A stretch of 64,000 bases of DNA, from assembly GCA_002425225.1 (NCBI GenBank), contig DILV01000013.1:1-64000 (forward strand), given 5' to 3'. A model generated the notes under the pieces. That model was not told where the DNA came from, ran no database searches, and saw only the letters and a list, made by a program, of their open reading frames with translations. Both the position numbers and the translations under genes were made by a program. Source of the DNA: Thiothrix sp. UBA5583 (GTDB lineage: Bacteria > Pseudomonadota > Gammaproteobacteria > Thiotrichales > Thiotrichaceae). The stretch's first letter is position 1. The number at the start of each line of letters is the position of its first letter. Shown piece after piece: positions 18,269 through 28,403 of this stretch.

Positions 18269-19107
18269 TGCAAAACCTGTACGCGGCAGCTTATGCCTGC
18301 CTAATGCAAACTGATCTTGAGCAAAAACTTGCTTGTGCCCAACAATTGTATGCGGATTGGCAAGAGGGTAAGTTGTGGCGGGAGAATACCGCTGAATGTC
18401 CGGTACAGCCTGTACCAATTCCCGGTCGGCCTGCCAAACCCGAGCTGGTGCACCCTCGTCAGGTCAAACAGCGCAAGCTGGCTTCACTGGAAGGCCGTCG
18501 TGCCTTGCTACATGCCGTTGCCCACATTGAATTCAATGCCATCAATCTGGGGCTGGATGCAGTTTACCGTTTCCGCGACATGCCGGATGCCTACTACGGC
18601 GACTGGCTGCAAGTAGCGGCGGAGGAGGCTTATCATTTCAGCCTGTTACAGGCGCGGATGCAGGATTTCGGCTGTCAGTATGGTGATCTGCCCGCCCATA
18701 ACGGCTTGTGGGAACAAGCCTGCAAGACGGATCATGACGTGATGGTGCGGATGGCACTGGTTCCGCGTGTGCTGGAAGCACGTGGGCTGGACGTGACGCC
18801 GGGGATGATGGCGCGATTGCGGGAAGTGGGGGATGAGCAGACTGTCAGCATTCTGGAAATCATCCTGCGTGACGAAATCGGGCATGTGCGGATTGGTTCG
18901 CGCTGGTTCCGGCATTGCTGTGAACAACGCGGGCTGGAAACGGAAGCCACTTTCCGGCAGCTATTGCGTGAAGTCATGGGAGCGCCCTTGCGTGGTCCGT
19001 TTTATACCGAGGCACGCTTGCAGGCAGGTTTTAGCGCGGCAGAGCTGGAACAGTTGCTGGCAATGGAACAAACTTGGGTGACTGAAATTAATGACAATGA
19101 TGGGTAA
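18268..19107 (+). CDS. DUF455 ferritin-like protein
   Basis: This 279-residue helical protein carries ferritin-like metal-ligand motifs: AHIEFNAINL, EEAYHFSLL and DEIGHVRIG (ExxH types). It belongs to the DUF455 family, related to the tRNA hydroxylase MiaE. A di-iron centre is likely; the substrate is unknown. The start at 18268 overlaps the glycerate kinase stop (TAATG), so the two are translated together, although no functional link is known to me. Confidence 0.85.
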   Translation: MQNLYAAAYACLMQTDLEQKLACAQQLYADWQEGKLWRENTAECPVQPVPIPGRPAKPELVHPRQVKQRKLASLEGRRALLHAVAHIEFNAINLGLDAVYRFRDMPDAYYGDWLQVAAEEAYHFSLLQARMQDFGCQYGDLPAHNGLWEQACKTDHDVMVRMALVPRVLEARGLDVTPGMMARLREVGDEQTVSILEIILRDEIGHVRIGSRWFRHCCEQRGLETEATFRQLLREVMGAPLRGPFYTEARLQAGFSAAELEQLLAMEQTWVTEINDNDG

Positions 19108-19143
19108 TCTTATTTTATATATAAAAATATGATTCGTACTCCG

Positions 19144-19176
19144 TTGGTGAGTTGGCTATATAGCTGCTGTCACCAA
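19144..19176 (+). promoter_or_regulatory. Hairpin abutting the ribosome-binding site of the second lytic transglycosylase
   Basis: TTGGTGA (19144-19150) pairs with TCACCAA (19170-19176). The 3' arm shares two bases with the Shine-Dalgarno AAGGAG at 19175-19180, so the structure could limit ribosome access. Confidence 0.4.
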
Positions 19177-19189
19177 GGAGTCTCGTGTT

Positions 19190-20035
19190 ATGCAAATGAT
19201 TATTTCACAACTATTTGTTGCTGTTTTTACAGTGGTTATGGTTGTTTTTCCTTTCAGTGCCAATGCTGAAACAGTTAAAACCTGCGACCAGTACAGCATT
19301 AAAGCCCTGAACAAAAAAGCAGAAAAATACCAGGGTGAAATCAAGAGGGCGGCAAAAAAACACAAAGTTGATCCAGAGCTGATCAAGGCAGTCATTACAG
19401 CAGAAAGTTGCTTCCGCCCGTCGGTTTATTCGTGCAAGGATGCCGGTGGTCTGATGCAACTGATTCCTTCCACCGCCGCCAGCTTTGGTGCATTTGACGT
19501 GTTTGACCCGGCGGAAAACATTGATGCCGGAGCACGCTACCTGCGCTACCTGCTCAAGCGTTATAACGGCAGTGTGATCCACGCCATTGCTGCCTACAAT
19601 GCGGGTGAAGGCCGGGTAGACAAAGGTCAAGAGGAAATCACGGTGCCTTTCCGGGAAACACGACGTTATGTCGGGCAGGTACTGGCAGCTTATACCAAGT
19701 TCAGTACCGAAGCTGAAGAACCCCGGTTGTTACTGGCGAAATGGCAGGAGGCAGATGCTGCTTGGCAGGCAGGGGGGGAGCGAGTGGATACGACGCAACA
19801 GGCAAGGGGTAAGCAAGACGAGCAACCCCGCGTCATCCTGGCTGTCTACAGTGGGGAACAGTCACCTGTCGTGCAGCAGGCAAGTCTGAAACAGCAAGTG
19901 GTGGCTGAGGCTGAGGATGGGCAGGAAACCGCAGCGGAAAACCGGGATTCACCCGTGTTGGTGAAACCGAATATCCAGTGGACAGGGGCTGCCGCAGCCC
20001 GGATCAGGGCTGCGGAGCAAGCGGCAAGCAAATGA
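19190..20035 (+). CDS. Lytic transglycosylase (SLT domain), exported, paralogue
   Basis: This 281-residue protein has an N-terminal signal sequence ending near ANA, and an SLT domain with catalytic E72 in TAESCF, GGLMQLIPSTAASFG, and AYNAGEGRVDKG. It closely parallels the transglycosylase at 4773-5417 but has an extra Gln/Glu/Ala-rich C-terminal tail of about 90 residues of unknown role. AAGGAG lies 9 nt before the ATG. It is convergent with ettA, the two genes ending back to back. Confidence 0.88.
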   Translation: MQMIISQLFVAVFTVVMVVFPFSANAETVKTCDQYSIKALNKKAEKYQGEIKRAAKKHKVDPELIKAVITAESCFRPSVYSCKDAGGLMQLIPSTAASFGAFDVFDPAENIDAGARYLRYLLKRYNGSVIHAIAAYNAGEGRVDKGQEEITVPFRETRRYVGQVLAAYTKFSTEAEEPRLLLAKWQEADAAWQAGGERVDTTQQARGKQDEQPRVILAVYSGEQSPVVQQASLKQQVVAEAEDGQETAAENRDSPVLVKPNIQWTGAAAARIRAAEQAASK

Positions 20036-21700
20036 TCAGGCTTTCAGGCGCTTGTACTTGATGCGCTGCGGGTGCAGCTCATTACCGTGGCGGCGTTTGT
20101 AATCTTCTTCGTAATCGCTGTAGTTGCCTTCAAACCATGTCACCTGTGAATCGCCTTCAAAGGCGAGGATGTGGGTGGCAATCCGGTCGAGGAACCAGCG
20201 ATCATGCGAGATCACCACTGCACAGCCGGGGAAGTTGAGCAGTGCTTCTTCCAGCGCCCGCAAGGTTTCCACATCGAGGTCGTTGGTGGGTTCGTCAAGC
20301 AGCAGCAGGTTGCCGCCAGATTTGAGCAGTTTGGCTAGATGCACGCGGTTGCGCTCACCACCGGACAAGTCACCGATACGTTTCTGTTGCGCTTCGCCCT
20401 TGAAGTTGAAACGCCCACAGTATGCCCGCGCCTGAATCTGGTAGCCGTTTACCGTCATGATGTCATGCCCGTCAGCAATTTCCTGAAACACGGTCTTGTG
20501 CGGGTCAAGGTCGTCGCGGGACTGGTCGACATAGGCAATCTTGACGGTTTCACCCACGCGGAATGTGCCGGAATCCGGTTGTTCCTGCCCGGTAATCATG
20601 CGGAACAGGGTGGTTTTACCCGCCCCGTTGGGGCCGATGATACCGACAATGCCACCTTTGGGCAGGTTGAAACTGACATTTTCGTACAGCAAGCGGTCGC
20701 CAAACGATTTGCTGATGCCGTTAGCCTCAATCACCAGATCGCCGAGGCGCGGGCCGGGAGCGATGTAGATTTCGTTGGTTTCGGCACGTTTCTGGTAGTC
20801 GCTGGACGAGAGTTCTTCAAAACGCTGCATCCGCGCCTTGCTTTTGGCGTGGCGGCCTTTGGGGTTGGAACGTACCCATTCCAGCTCCAGTTTCATGGCT
20901 TTCTGGCGACCTTGTTCGGCTTTGCTTTCCTGAGCTAGGCGGTTTTGCTTTTGTTCCAGCCATGAGGAATAGTTGCCTTCCCACGGGATGCCTTGCCCAC
21001 GGTCAAGTTCCAGAATCCAGCCCGCCACGTTGTCGAGGAAGTAGCGGTCATGGGTGACAGCGACCACGGTTCCTTGGAATTCCTGCAGGAAACGTTCCAG
21101 CCACGCGACTGATTCGGCATCCAGATGGTTGGTCGGTTCGTCGAGGATTAGCATGTCAGGGGAGGACAGCAGCAGGCGGCACAAGGCCACACGGCGGCGT
21201 TCACCCCCGGAGAGCTTGCTGACATCGGCATCCCACGGCGGCAGGCGCAGCGCGTCAGCAGCCACTTCCAGCGTGTGTTCAAGGTTGTGCGCGTCGGCGG
21301 CTTGCAGGATGTTTTCCAGTCGCCCCTGTTCGGCGGCAAGGGCGTCGAAATCGGCGTCGGGTTCGGCGTAGGCGGCGTAGACTTCATCGAGACGGGCTTG
21401 CGCATCCTTGATGACTTTCAAACCTTCTTCGACGTTGCCGCGCACGTCCTTGTCCGGGTTGAGTTGCGGTTCCTGTGACAGATAGCCGATGTTGATGCCG
21501 GGTTGCGGACGGGCTTCGCCCACGATGTCAGTGTCGACCCCGGCCATGATGCGCAACAGGGTGGATTTGCCCGCGCCGTTATAGCCGAGCACCCCGATTT
21601 TCGCACCGGGGAAAAAGTTGAGGTAAATGTCTTTGAGGACGAAACGGTTCGGCGGAACGACCTTGCCGACACCGTTCATGGTGTAGATATATTGCGCCAT
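20036..21700 (-). CDS. ettA: Energy-dependent translational throttle protein, ABC-F
   Basis: EttA is a soluble ABC-F ATPase that binds the ribosomal E site and gates entry into elongation according to ATP/ADP ratio. The 554-residue protein has two ABC domains (Walker [10 protein letters not shown] and [24 protein letters not shown] and [15 protein letters not shown] signatures, Walker B with DEPTN twice). The connecting arm and linker [17 protein letters not shown] is typical of EttA. It lies on the same strand just downstream of the polysaccharide operon but is functionally unrelated. Confidence 0.95.
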   Translation of the reverse strand: MAQYIYTMNGVGKVVPPNRFVLKDIYLNFFPGAKIGVLGYNGAGKSTLLRIMAGVDTDIVGEARPQPGINIGYLSQEPQLNPDKDVRGNVEEGLKVIKDAQARLDEVYAAYAEPDADFDALAAEQGRLENILQAADAHNLEHTLEVAADALRLPPWDADVSKLSGGERRRVALCRLLLSSPDMLILDEPTNHLDAESVAWLERFLQEFQGTVVAVTHDRYFLDNVAGWILELDRGQGIPWEGNYSSWLEQKQNRLAQESKAEQGRQKAMKLELEWVRSNPKGRHAKSKARMQRFEELSSSDYQKRAETNEIYIAPGPRLGDLVIEANGISKSFGDRLLYENVSFNLPKGGIVGIIGPNGAGKTTLFRMITGQEQPDSGTFRVGETVKIAYVDQSRDDLDPHKTVFQEIADGHDIMTVNGYQIQARAYCGRFNFKGEAQQKRIGDLSGGERNRVHLAKLLKSGGNLLLLDEPTNDLDVETLRALEEALLNFPGCAVVISHDRWFLDRIATHILAFEGDSQVTWFEGNYSDYEEDYKRRHGNELHPQRIKYKRLKA

Positions 21701-21747
21701 CCAAAGCTCCCTGTCGCTGCGGCTAAAGGGAGGGATTATGCAATATC

Positions 21748-21768
21748 GGGGCGGGAGGGGGTAGGGGG
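21748..21768 (+). other. G-quadruplex-type G-run array at the operon end
   Basis: Four G-runs of 4, 3, 5 and 5 bases are separated by loops of 1, 1 and 2 bases on the plus strand, in the 71-nt gap between the end of the WecA/WbpM fusion gene and ettA. The transcript of the minus-strand operon would be C-rich and G-poor here, which could also favour Rho loading. Confidence 0.5.
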
Positions 21769-21771
21769 AAT

Positions 21772-24732
21772 TTAGTGTGCGGTGGCGTGGAGAGGCAGGT
21801 GGGCAGGTGTTTGGTCGCTCGTGGGCGCGGGAGGGGGTGTTGCCAAGGCAATGTGTAGCAGCAGGCGCTTGGCAGCGCTGTTTTCATTGTGTTCAAGCAA
21901 TTGCTGAAGTCTGGCAAGCAATTGCAGTAACTCCTGACTGCCCATGAAAGGCTCGCTGCCGCGCATAATTTTAGGGTGACGGGTCGGGGCGGCATTGGTG
22001 TCGGCGATGAGCAACTCTTCGTAAAGCTTTTCGCCGGGTCGCAAGCCGGAGTAAATCACTTCGATGTCACCGTCAGGGTTGCTTGCGTCTTTAACCGTGC
22101 GACCTGCCAGCCGGATCATCTCGTGCGCCAGCTCAGTAATATTGACCGGTTCCCCCATATCCAGCAGGAAAATGTCACCTCCCTGAGCCATACTGCCTGT
22201 CTGGATGACCAGTTCGACGGCTTCATGAATAGACATGAAGTAACGAATAATGTCTGGATGGGTGACTGTTACCGGGCCGCCGTGGGCAATCTGTTCCTTG
22301 AATAGTGGAATGACAGAGCCGGAAGACCCCAACACATTACCGAAACGCACTGCACAGAAATGTTGTCCGCTGCCATTGGCTTTTGCCTGTTCGGCAAAGT
22401 GTTGCATGATCAGTTCCGCCCAGCGCTTGGTTGCACCCATGACGTTGGTGGGGCGCACAGCCTTGTCGGTGGAAATCAGGACGAAGGTTTCGACCCGGTT
22501 GTTGAAGGCTGTTTCGGCTATATTCCAGGTGCCAAAGACATTGTTCAGCGTGCCTTCGCTGATATTGGCTTCTACCAGCGGTACGTGTTTGTGGGCGGCG
22601 GCGTGGTAAATGGTGTGTATGCTGTGTTCCTGGCAAAGCCTGTTGAGCATGGCCTTGTCCTTGACGGAACCGAGTGCGGGAATCAACAGGCAATCAGACT
22701 GTGGTAACAGGCTACGCTCAATCTGGTAGAGGGCATATTCATTCTGTTCCAGCAGAATCAGGCGTTCAGGCTGCAAGGCAATAATCTGTTTGCACAGTTC
22801 CGAACCGATAGAGCCACCTGCGCCTGTCACCATGACATTCTTGCCAGTAATGCATTGGCTCAGTAGCTGGGGGTCGGCTGTTACCGGATCGCGTCCCAAC
22901 AAGTCGCCGATGTCGACTTCCCGCAACATGTTGACCAGATGCTTGCCGCTGGCAATGTCAGTCAGGGCTGGTAGAATACGCACGTTTACCGCACATTGTT
23001 CAAGCTGCTGGACAATTTCCCGGCGACGGTTTTGGGTGGTGGAAGGCAGTGTCACGATGACATCCGCTATACCCAGGCGTTCGATCAATTCGGGCAAAAA
23101 TGACGGCGCGTAGACTCTTAAACCGTCTACATCACGGCCTTGCAGTTCTTTACTGTCATCCAGAAATCCAGCGGGGAACAGTTCCTGTGCCTGCCGCAGT
23201 GAAACAGCCAGTTGACGACCAGCAGCACCTGCCCCGTAAATCAGTACCTGCTTGCCGGTGGAGTATTGCTTGCGCATCGGTACCCACAACAACCAGCGGG
23301 CGGCAAAGCGTGTTCCGACCGTGCAGGCAATAGCTGTCAGCCAGAACAGGAGAGGGACGGAACGCGGCAGGCCCGTTTCCTTGCCTCCCAGCGACAGCAG
23401 GAAGCCGAGGGTTGCCCACAGAATGGTTGTGACCGTGACAGCCTTGATGATGCTCCACAATGCCTGTTCGCCGACGTAGCGGATGACGGAACGGTACAGC
23501 CCCATGCGGATGAATACCGGAATGGCAATCGCTGGGGCAATGACCATCAGGAACATTTGCACATGGTTGGGATGGAAGTTGCTGCCTATGCGCAGGTAGA
23601 AAGCCAGCCAAGCCGCACCCATCAGTGCTACCACATCACTGATTGCCATTAGCCATTGTTTGGCGGGGCGTTGCAGACCAGTCATGTAATTGGCAAAACT
23701 ACCGCTATTGTCAGCTTCGCCAGCACCCAGTGCCCATACTCCCACAATGATAGGCAGGTAGGCCAGCACCAGCCAGAAATGGCTTTGCAGGGGATAGGCT
23801 ATCGACAGCCATGCCAGTGGTAACAGCCACAACAGGTTGATACCCGTTACCAGCAGGGTAGCTTTGGCATGTGACTGCCAGTAACGTGACAGGCGTTGAT
23901 AAGCGTGACTGCGATGGGCTTCGGAAAGTTTCTGCCCCGCCAGCATCCGTTTGAACAGGGTAACGCTGGCATCACTGATAAACACAGCGCCGAGGATGGC
24001 CCAACTGGCATAGTTCATCCATTTCAGGCTGATGGTTAGCAGTGCCAGAAACAGGATCATGAAAGCCAGGAACATGCTGCCGGTGTCGCCCATGAAAATT
24101 TTCGCAGGCGCCCAGTTATGCACGAGGAAACCGCCGGTTGCCGCTGCCAAACACACCATCCAGATCCAGACCGTGGTCTGGGCAACATCAGGGTGTTGCA
24201 GCGCAATCAGCCCCGCTGCTCCCCCCAGCATGAAAATGGCTTGCGCGGCTGCTATACCGTCAATGCCATCCATGAAATTGAACAGGTTGAGCCACCAAAC
24301 CCCCGCAAATAGCACCAAACCAAAGGATAACCACAGGGGGATTCCGTCCAGTGGTTCCAACCCGTTGACGGGTAAGGTATACAGGGTCGCGAGTAAAGCG
24401 GCGCTGGCAGAAAACTGGATAACCAGCCGCAGCGAGGCAGAAAGGGTACGAATATCGTCAACCAGCCCTTTCACCGAAACAACCAGTGCCAGCCCGATGG
24501 CGGCCCAATAGGCGAGATAATCGACATCACGTTCCCACAGCAGCCATAGGGTAAACAAGGTGGTGCTGACCACGATGCCGATACCACCACCGTGGGGGGT
24601 AATTTTGGTATGTGATGAACGATTATTAGGCTGATGTACCAGCCCCATGAATGGCGCATACTGGATTGTGAGCCAGGTTACAAGCCATGCAACAGCCGCA
24701 GGAATAATCAGGTTGGGAAGGAATTCAAGCAT
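21772..24732 (-). CDS. Fusion of WecA/WbpL-type glycosyl-1-phosphate transferase and WbpM-type 4,6-dehydratase
   Basis: This continuous 986-residue protein joins two enzymes normally encoded apart. Residues 1-335 are a multi-helix polyprenyl-phosphate N-acetylhexosamine-1-phosphate transferase: VDDI at 91-94, NFMDGIDG around 152-159, [15 protein letters not shown] at 205-219, and an HRSH motif at 273-276. From about 355 the protein matches WbpM/PglF: four further membrane helices, a Rossmann domain ([12 protein letters not shown], about 496), and the SDR domain with [10 protein letters not shown] (636-645) and the Met-type catalytic motif NVMGATK (763-769). It would dehydrate UDP-GlcNAc to the 4-keto-6-deoxy sugar and initiate glycan assembly on the lipid carrier. 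It overlaps the upstream gene by 8 nt and is the last gene of the operon. Confidence 0.9.
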   Translation of the reverse strand: MLEFLPNLIIPAAVAWLVTWLTIQYAPFMGLVHQPNNRSSHTKITPHGGGIGIVVSTTLFTLWLLWERDVDYLAYWAAIGLALVVSVKGLVDDIRTLSASLRLVIQFSASAALLATLYTLPVNGLEPLDGIPLWLSFGLVLFAGVWWLNLFNFMDGIDGIAAAQAIFMLGGAAGLIALQHPDVAQTTVWIWMVCLAAATGGFLVHNWAPAKIFMGDTGSMFLAFMILFLALLTISLKWMNYASWAILGAVFISDASVTLFKRMLAGQKLSEAHRSHAYQRLSRYWQSHAKATLLVTGINLLWLLPLAWLSIAYPLQSHFWLVLAYLPIIVGVWALGAGEADNSGSFANYMTGLQRPAKQWLMAISDVVALMGAAWLAFYLRIGSNFHPNHVQMFLMVIAPAIAIPVFIRMGLYRSVIRYVGEQALWSIIKAVTVTTILWATLGFLLSLGGKETGLPRSVPLLFWLTAIACTVGTRFAARWLLWVPMRKQYSTGKQVLIYGAGAAGRQLAVSLRQAQELFPAGFLDDSKELQGRDVDGLRVYAPSFLPELIERLGIADVIVTLPSTTQNRRREIVQQLEQCAVNVRILPALTDIASGKHLVNMLREVDIGDLLGRDPVTADPQLLSQCITGKNVMVTGAGGSIGSELCKQIIALQPERLILLEQNEYALYQIERSLLPQSDCLLIPALGSVKDKAMLNRLCQEHSIHTIYHAAAHKHVPLVEANISEGTLNNVFGTWNIAETAFNNRVETFVLISTDKAVRPTNVMGATKRWAELIMQHFAEQAKANGSGQHFCAVRFGNVLGSSGSVIPLFKEQIAHGGPVTVTHPDIIRYFMSIHEAVELVIQTGSMAQGGDIFLLDMGEPVNITELAHEMIRLAGRTVKDASNPDGDIEVIYSGLRPGEKLYEELLIADTNAAPTRHPKIMRGSEPFMGSQELLQLLARLQQLLEHNENSAAKRLLLHIALATPPPAPTSDQTPAHLPLHATAH

Positions 24733-25648
24733 GTTGGTTCCGGCGATAAGCGGCGACCGTATGCCCTAGCCCCGCATCGACAGTAAAAGGTGGTTGCCAG
24801 CCCAGCATCCGGCAGATTTTGCTGTTGTCGAGCAGCAGGGAGTCGGTCAGTCGATCCACTTCCTGTTTGCGCCCGATCAGGCTGAACAGGGTCTGTAGCA
24901 GCCGGGGCGGAATATTCAGCAAGCGTGGTGTTTGCCCGAACTGCTGAGCCAGTTTGTGGATCAGTTCAGCCGTAGAAAGCGGTTCGTTGTCACACACCAG
25001 AAATGTCTGGTTGGCGGCGGCAGGGTGTTCGATGCAAACACGGATAGCATCTGCCAGATTACCGAGGTAAAGCAGGCTGCGCTGGTTGTGGATACTGCCG
25101 AAGGGCAGGGGAATGCCTTTTTCCACCCATTGCAGCAGGCGCAGGAAGTTGGCTTTGACGCCTGCGCCGTAGATAAGCGGGGGGCGGAGAATAACGACTT
25201 CCATGCCGGTTTGGGCGGCAATTTCCAGCAGACCCTGTTCAGCTTCCCATTTGGAAATGGCGTAAGGGTCGGTGGGGTTGGGGGTATCCTGCTCGGTGTA
25301 GGGTGCATCCCGGCCTTCGCCGTTGACCTTGATGGAGCTGAGGAAGATGAAGCGGCGTACACCGGCAGCAGCGGCTTGACGGGCGAGGTTGATGGTGCTG
25401 GCAGTGTTGGCAGCGCGGTAGGCGGCGAGCGGGTCGGTTGCCGTGTCCTGCATCAGGTGGACGCGGGCGGCGAGGTGGATGATGGTGTCGATGCCGCTGG
25501 ACAGGGGCGCTGACCAGTTGGTGGTGGGAGTTATTTCAGCGAAGGTGGTGCGGGTGATGGGGAGGAGGGAGTATTTGTTTTGACTTAATTCAGGGATTAG
25601 TGCCTTTCCGACGAAGCCTGATGCACCTGTGATTAATATGTTGCTCAT
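24725..25648 (-). CDS. NAD-dependent epimerase/dehydratase, WbpV-like
   Basis: This 307-residue extended SDR has ILITGASGFVGKAL at the N-terminus, HLAARVHLMQD, SSIKVNGEG, and the YAISKWEAE catalytic Tyr/Lys. The pattern resembles WbpV-type reductases that convert the 4-keto product of WbpM into UDP-N-acetylquinovosamine; its position next to the WbpM domain supports this. A 4-epimerase role, giving FucNAc-type sugars, cannot be excluded. It overlaps both neighbours (8 nt downstream, 4 nt upstream). Confidence 0.82.
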   Translation of the reverse strand: MSNILITGASGFVGKALIPELSQNKYSLLPITRTTFAEITPTTNWSAPLSSGIDTIIHLAARVHLMQDTATDPLAAYRAANTASTINLARQAAAAGVRRFIFLSSIKVNGEGRDAPYTEQDTPNPTDPYAISKWEAEQGLLEIAAQTGMEVVILRPPLIYGAGVKANFLRLLQWVEKGIPLPFGSIHNQRSLLYLGNLADAIRVCIEHPAAANQTFLVCDNEPLSTAELIHKLAQQFGQTPRLLNIPPRLLQTLFSLIGRKQEVDRLTDSLLLDNSKICRMLGWQPPFTVDAGLGHTVAAYRRNQHA

Positions 25649-26793
25649 TGCAGTTTTTTAGGCTGATTTAAAACTGCTGCATAATAATCTAGCCAGTCCT
25701 GTGTAATTCTTTCAGCCGAAAAGTCACGTTTGGCACGTTCTTGTGCGTAGTTGGACAAATTTTTACGGATAGTTTCATCTAGCATGGTTTGCATGGCTAG
25801 CTGAATTTCATCAATATTTCCCGGTGCAAAGAGTAAACCCGTTTTTCCTTCGACAATAGCATCTGTAATGCCATAGATACGTGAAGCAATACTGGGGACT
25901 CCCATTGCAGCCGCTTCGATTATGGAGGAGCCAAACCCTTCACGGTAGCTTGGAAGACATAGGACATCGGCTGCATCAATGTAGCGTTCGGGTTCAGGGG
26001 TCAAACCAATAATACTAACTGAGTCCATACAATTACGGCAGATTGTTTGGATGGCAGGTATCATGTTTTGTTCGTCACGCCCTACAAAAATCAGATGAAT
26101 TTTTTGATGATGGCTGTGCAGACGGACAAAAGCTTCTGATAATTCTTTAATACCTTTATCATGATTCATCCGGCCTAAAAACAGGAATACGGTAGTATTT
26201 TTTGGTATATCTAGCTGCTGTCTAGTTTCCTGTCGGCGTGAAGGGTTTGCGGAAAAGCGGACAACATCCACACCACTAATGGAGCCAGCACCAAAAACAT
26301 GGATAGGGGTATTGCCCGTAACTTTTTCTTGCTGGAGAAATTTCACTTGGGAATAGCTATCCGCATTAAGATGAGTTGCACAACGCGCCAGTATTTTGTC
26401 CATACTTTTAAGCAAGTAACGTGATACACCAGAACGTGTTGCCCACACCTGACCAGTGAAGGAATGAGTACGTACAGGAATTTGAGCAATCAATGCGGCG
26501 ATCATTCCTAGAAGACCACCTTTAGGGGTCAAACTATGTACAGCATCAAAGCGCTCAGTTTGGAAAAATCGAATTAGACGAAATAAAACAGAGAGGTCAT
26601 TATAGAGGTTTACTTGCCGGGTAATCGGTAAATTGATTAAGCTGACTCTGGGGTCGAGTCTTGACGAAACTGGTACTTCGTCGGCATTAATGCAAACAGT
26701 GACTCGGTAATTTTCGGCCAGCTTTTTGAGATGATTTAACAAGTAGTGATTCAGTACCAATGGACTGGTTAGAACAAAACATAGTTTAAGCAT
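25645..26793 (-). CDS. Glycosyltransferase family 4
   Basis: This 382-residue GT-B glycosyltransferase has HSLTPKGGLLG in the acceptor domain and FLFLGRMNHDKGIKEL plus PSYREGFGSSIIEAAAMG in the nucleotide-sugar domain, the EX7E-type region of GT4. It resembles transferases adding the second sugar in O-antigen repeats; donor and acceptor are unknown. The ATG at 26793 is preferred; a TTG three codons earlier is possible. It overlaps the upstream gene by 8 nt. AT-rich codon use begins here. Confidence 0.85.
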   Translation of the reverse strand: MLKLCFVLTSPLVLNHYLLNHLKKLAENYRVTVCINADEVPVSSRLDPRVSLINLPITRQVNLYNDLSVLFRLIRFFQTERFDAVHSLTPKGGLLGMIAALIAQIPVRTHSFTGQVWATRSGVSRYLLKSMDKILARCATHLNADSYSQVKFLQQEKVTGNTPIHVFGAGSISGVDVVRFSANPSRRQETRQQLDIPKNTTVFLFLGRMNHDKGIKELSEAFVRLHSHHQKIHLIFVGRDEQNMIPAIQTICRNCMDSVSIIGLTPEPERYIDAADVLCLPSYREGFGSSIIEAAAMGVPSIASRIYGITDAIVEGKTGLLFAPGNIDEIQLAMQTMLDETIRKNLSNYAQERAKRDFSAERITQDWLDYYAAVLNQPKKLQ

Positions 26794-27670
26794 TTTCTTC
26801 AATTTCTATAATGGTTTTTATATGTTGCTGTGCTTCTCGCATGATTTTTTCAGGGATAATGGTTGTCTTTTGTTTCCTGATTAATGCGTTCAAGTAAGGA
26901 ATGGGTGCAAGGTAGTCAAATGTGCTTTTTATAAAGAATGCTGAAGTTGCTTTTGCTAAATTTGACCATTGTTTATGATGAAGGAAAAAATTAATTTGAG
27001 AGTTAAGTAAATTTTTTCGGGTGGCAATGATTTTCCTTGGTTCTAAATGCCGTTGTCTATAAGCTAGTAAAACGTCATCCAAACAGTGAAATTGACTGTG
27101 AGCGGAGGTTCTTAACAAGAGTTCCTGATCTTCTACCCGTTTTACTTCCGGGATTTTGTAGAGGTTTTTTTTGAACCAACTCGCTTTTCCCATCCATGTC
27201 GGATGAGGCATGTAAATGGTGTTCCATAGATTTTTGGTGATTTCAGCATGAGACTGCTTGTAAGGTAATAATCCTGTGATACTGTAATCAGTATCTTTAA
27301 AGGCAATCGAACGAGTAGATAACAAGTCTATTTCTGAATGTTCTTCAAGGAATTTTATCTGCTTTTCAAATCTTAGCGGGAATGAAAAATCATCACCATC
27401 CATTCGAGCAATATATTTACCCCGAGCCAAAGCTACACCTTGATTAAGACGCATAGTCAATCCTTTGTTAACTTGGTCATGGATAATATGAATTCTATGG
27501 TCAGGAATAGATTTGACGATGCTCAGTGTTTGATCGGTTGACCCGTCTTCTAGTAATAAAATTTCAAAGTCCTGAAATGATTGATTAAATAATGAGTGAA
27601 GTGCAGAAAAAATGGTGTCTTGGCAATTATAAACTGGGAGTATTACTGTTAGTAATGGGGGAGCGCTCAA
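26786..27670 (-). CDS. Glycosyltransferase family 2
   Basis: This 294-residue GT-A enzyme has LLTVILPVYN, LLLEDGSTDQT and the DxD-type ARMDGDDFSFPLRF. It would transfer a sugar from a nucleotide donor at the cytoplasmic face; specificity is not evident. The start appears to be TTG at 27670, preceded by GGAAG, since no ATG precedes the conserved first strand. It is part of the AT-rich cassette. Confidence 0.85.
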   Translation of the reverse strand: MSAPPLLTVILPVYNCQDTIFSALHSLFNQSFQDFEILLLEDGSTDQTLSIVKSIPDHRIHIIHDQVNKGLTMRLNQGVALARGKYIARMDGDDFSFPLRFEKQIKFLEEHSEIDLLSTRSIAFKDTDYSITGLLPYKQSHAEITKNLWNTIYMPHPTWMGKASWFKKNLYKIPEVKRVEDQELLLRTSAHSQFHCLDDVLLAYRQRHLEPRKIIATRKNLLNSQINFFLHHKQWSNLAKATSAFFIKSTFDYLAPIPYLNALIRKQKTTIIPEKIMREAQQHIKTIIEIEENA

Positions 27671-27695
27671 GATTATTCTTCCAAAAACTTCTTAA

Positions 27696-28373
27696 TCATT
27701 GCAAAGGGCGACGAGCCAGCATATTGAGAGAGAAGAATTCTCCAAAGGGTTCATGTGATAAAGAGCCATCAACGGTTCCAGGGACAAAGTGTGGCTCATG
27801 CGGGTACTCTTCGCAGGCTTCATATCCTACAGATTCAAGTAAGTAAGAAAGCCATGTGGCATTAAAACCAGTTTTATGATGGTCATACTCGTTAACTTGC
27901 CCCCCGTAGATTAATCCAATCCACGGAGCGTTGCCTTTAGTGTGGAAGTGAGTAAGATTTTTCTGGTAAATACTTACAATGCGATCTATATCAGGGACGG
28001 AGATACGTAATATCCCCCCGGGTTGCAATATTTCAAACCAACGTTTCAGTATTGGTTGAATTTCATCGTGACTGAAATGTTCCAGTACATGACATGCATA
28101 GATTTCACTGGCACATCTGTCTGGAAAGTTACGAAGTTTGCGGATGTCATCAACAACATCGACAGCAACCGTGTGAAGTGCATCGACGTTACAAAATCCT
28201 TTGATTTTGATGTTGCCGCAACCTAAATGCAGACGATAGGGAGGCTGGTTTTGGTCCAGATAATTTGCTCTAGGGATCAGGGCAGCTTTGGTAGCGTTGA
28301 CTTTGTTAATAAGTGAATAAACAGCTTGTCGTTGTTGGACTGTCGTAATCTTTCTCAAAATTTGACGTAACAT
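27696..28373 (-). CDS. Class I SAM-dependent methyltransferase
   Basis: This 225-residue protein has the SAM-binding motif LHLGCGNIKIKG followed by an acidic strand end (NVDAL) and ACHVLEHFSHDEI, with LQPGGILRISVPD, a typical methyltransferase type 11 layout. It likely methylates a sugar or glycan intermediate. The target is unknown. It is AT-rich like its neighbours. Confidence 0.8.
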   Translation of the reverse strand: MLRQILRKITTVQQRQAVYSLINKVNATKAALIPRANYLDQNQPPYRLHLGCGNIKIKGFCNVDALHTVAVDVVDDIRKLRNFPDRCASEIYACHVLEHFSHDEIQPILKRWFEILQPGGILRISVPDIDRIVSIYQKNLTHFHTKGNAPWIGLIYGGQVNEYDHHKTGFNATWLSYLLESVGYEACEEYPHEPHFVPGTVDGSLSHEPFGEFFSLNMLARRPLQ

Positions 28374-28403
28374 GGGAAATTATCTCATAAATTTAAGCGG
28401 GTA

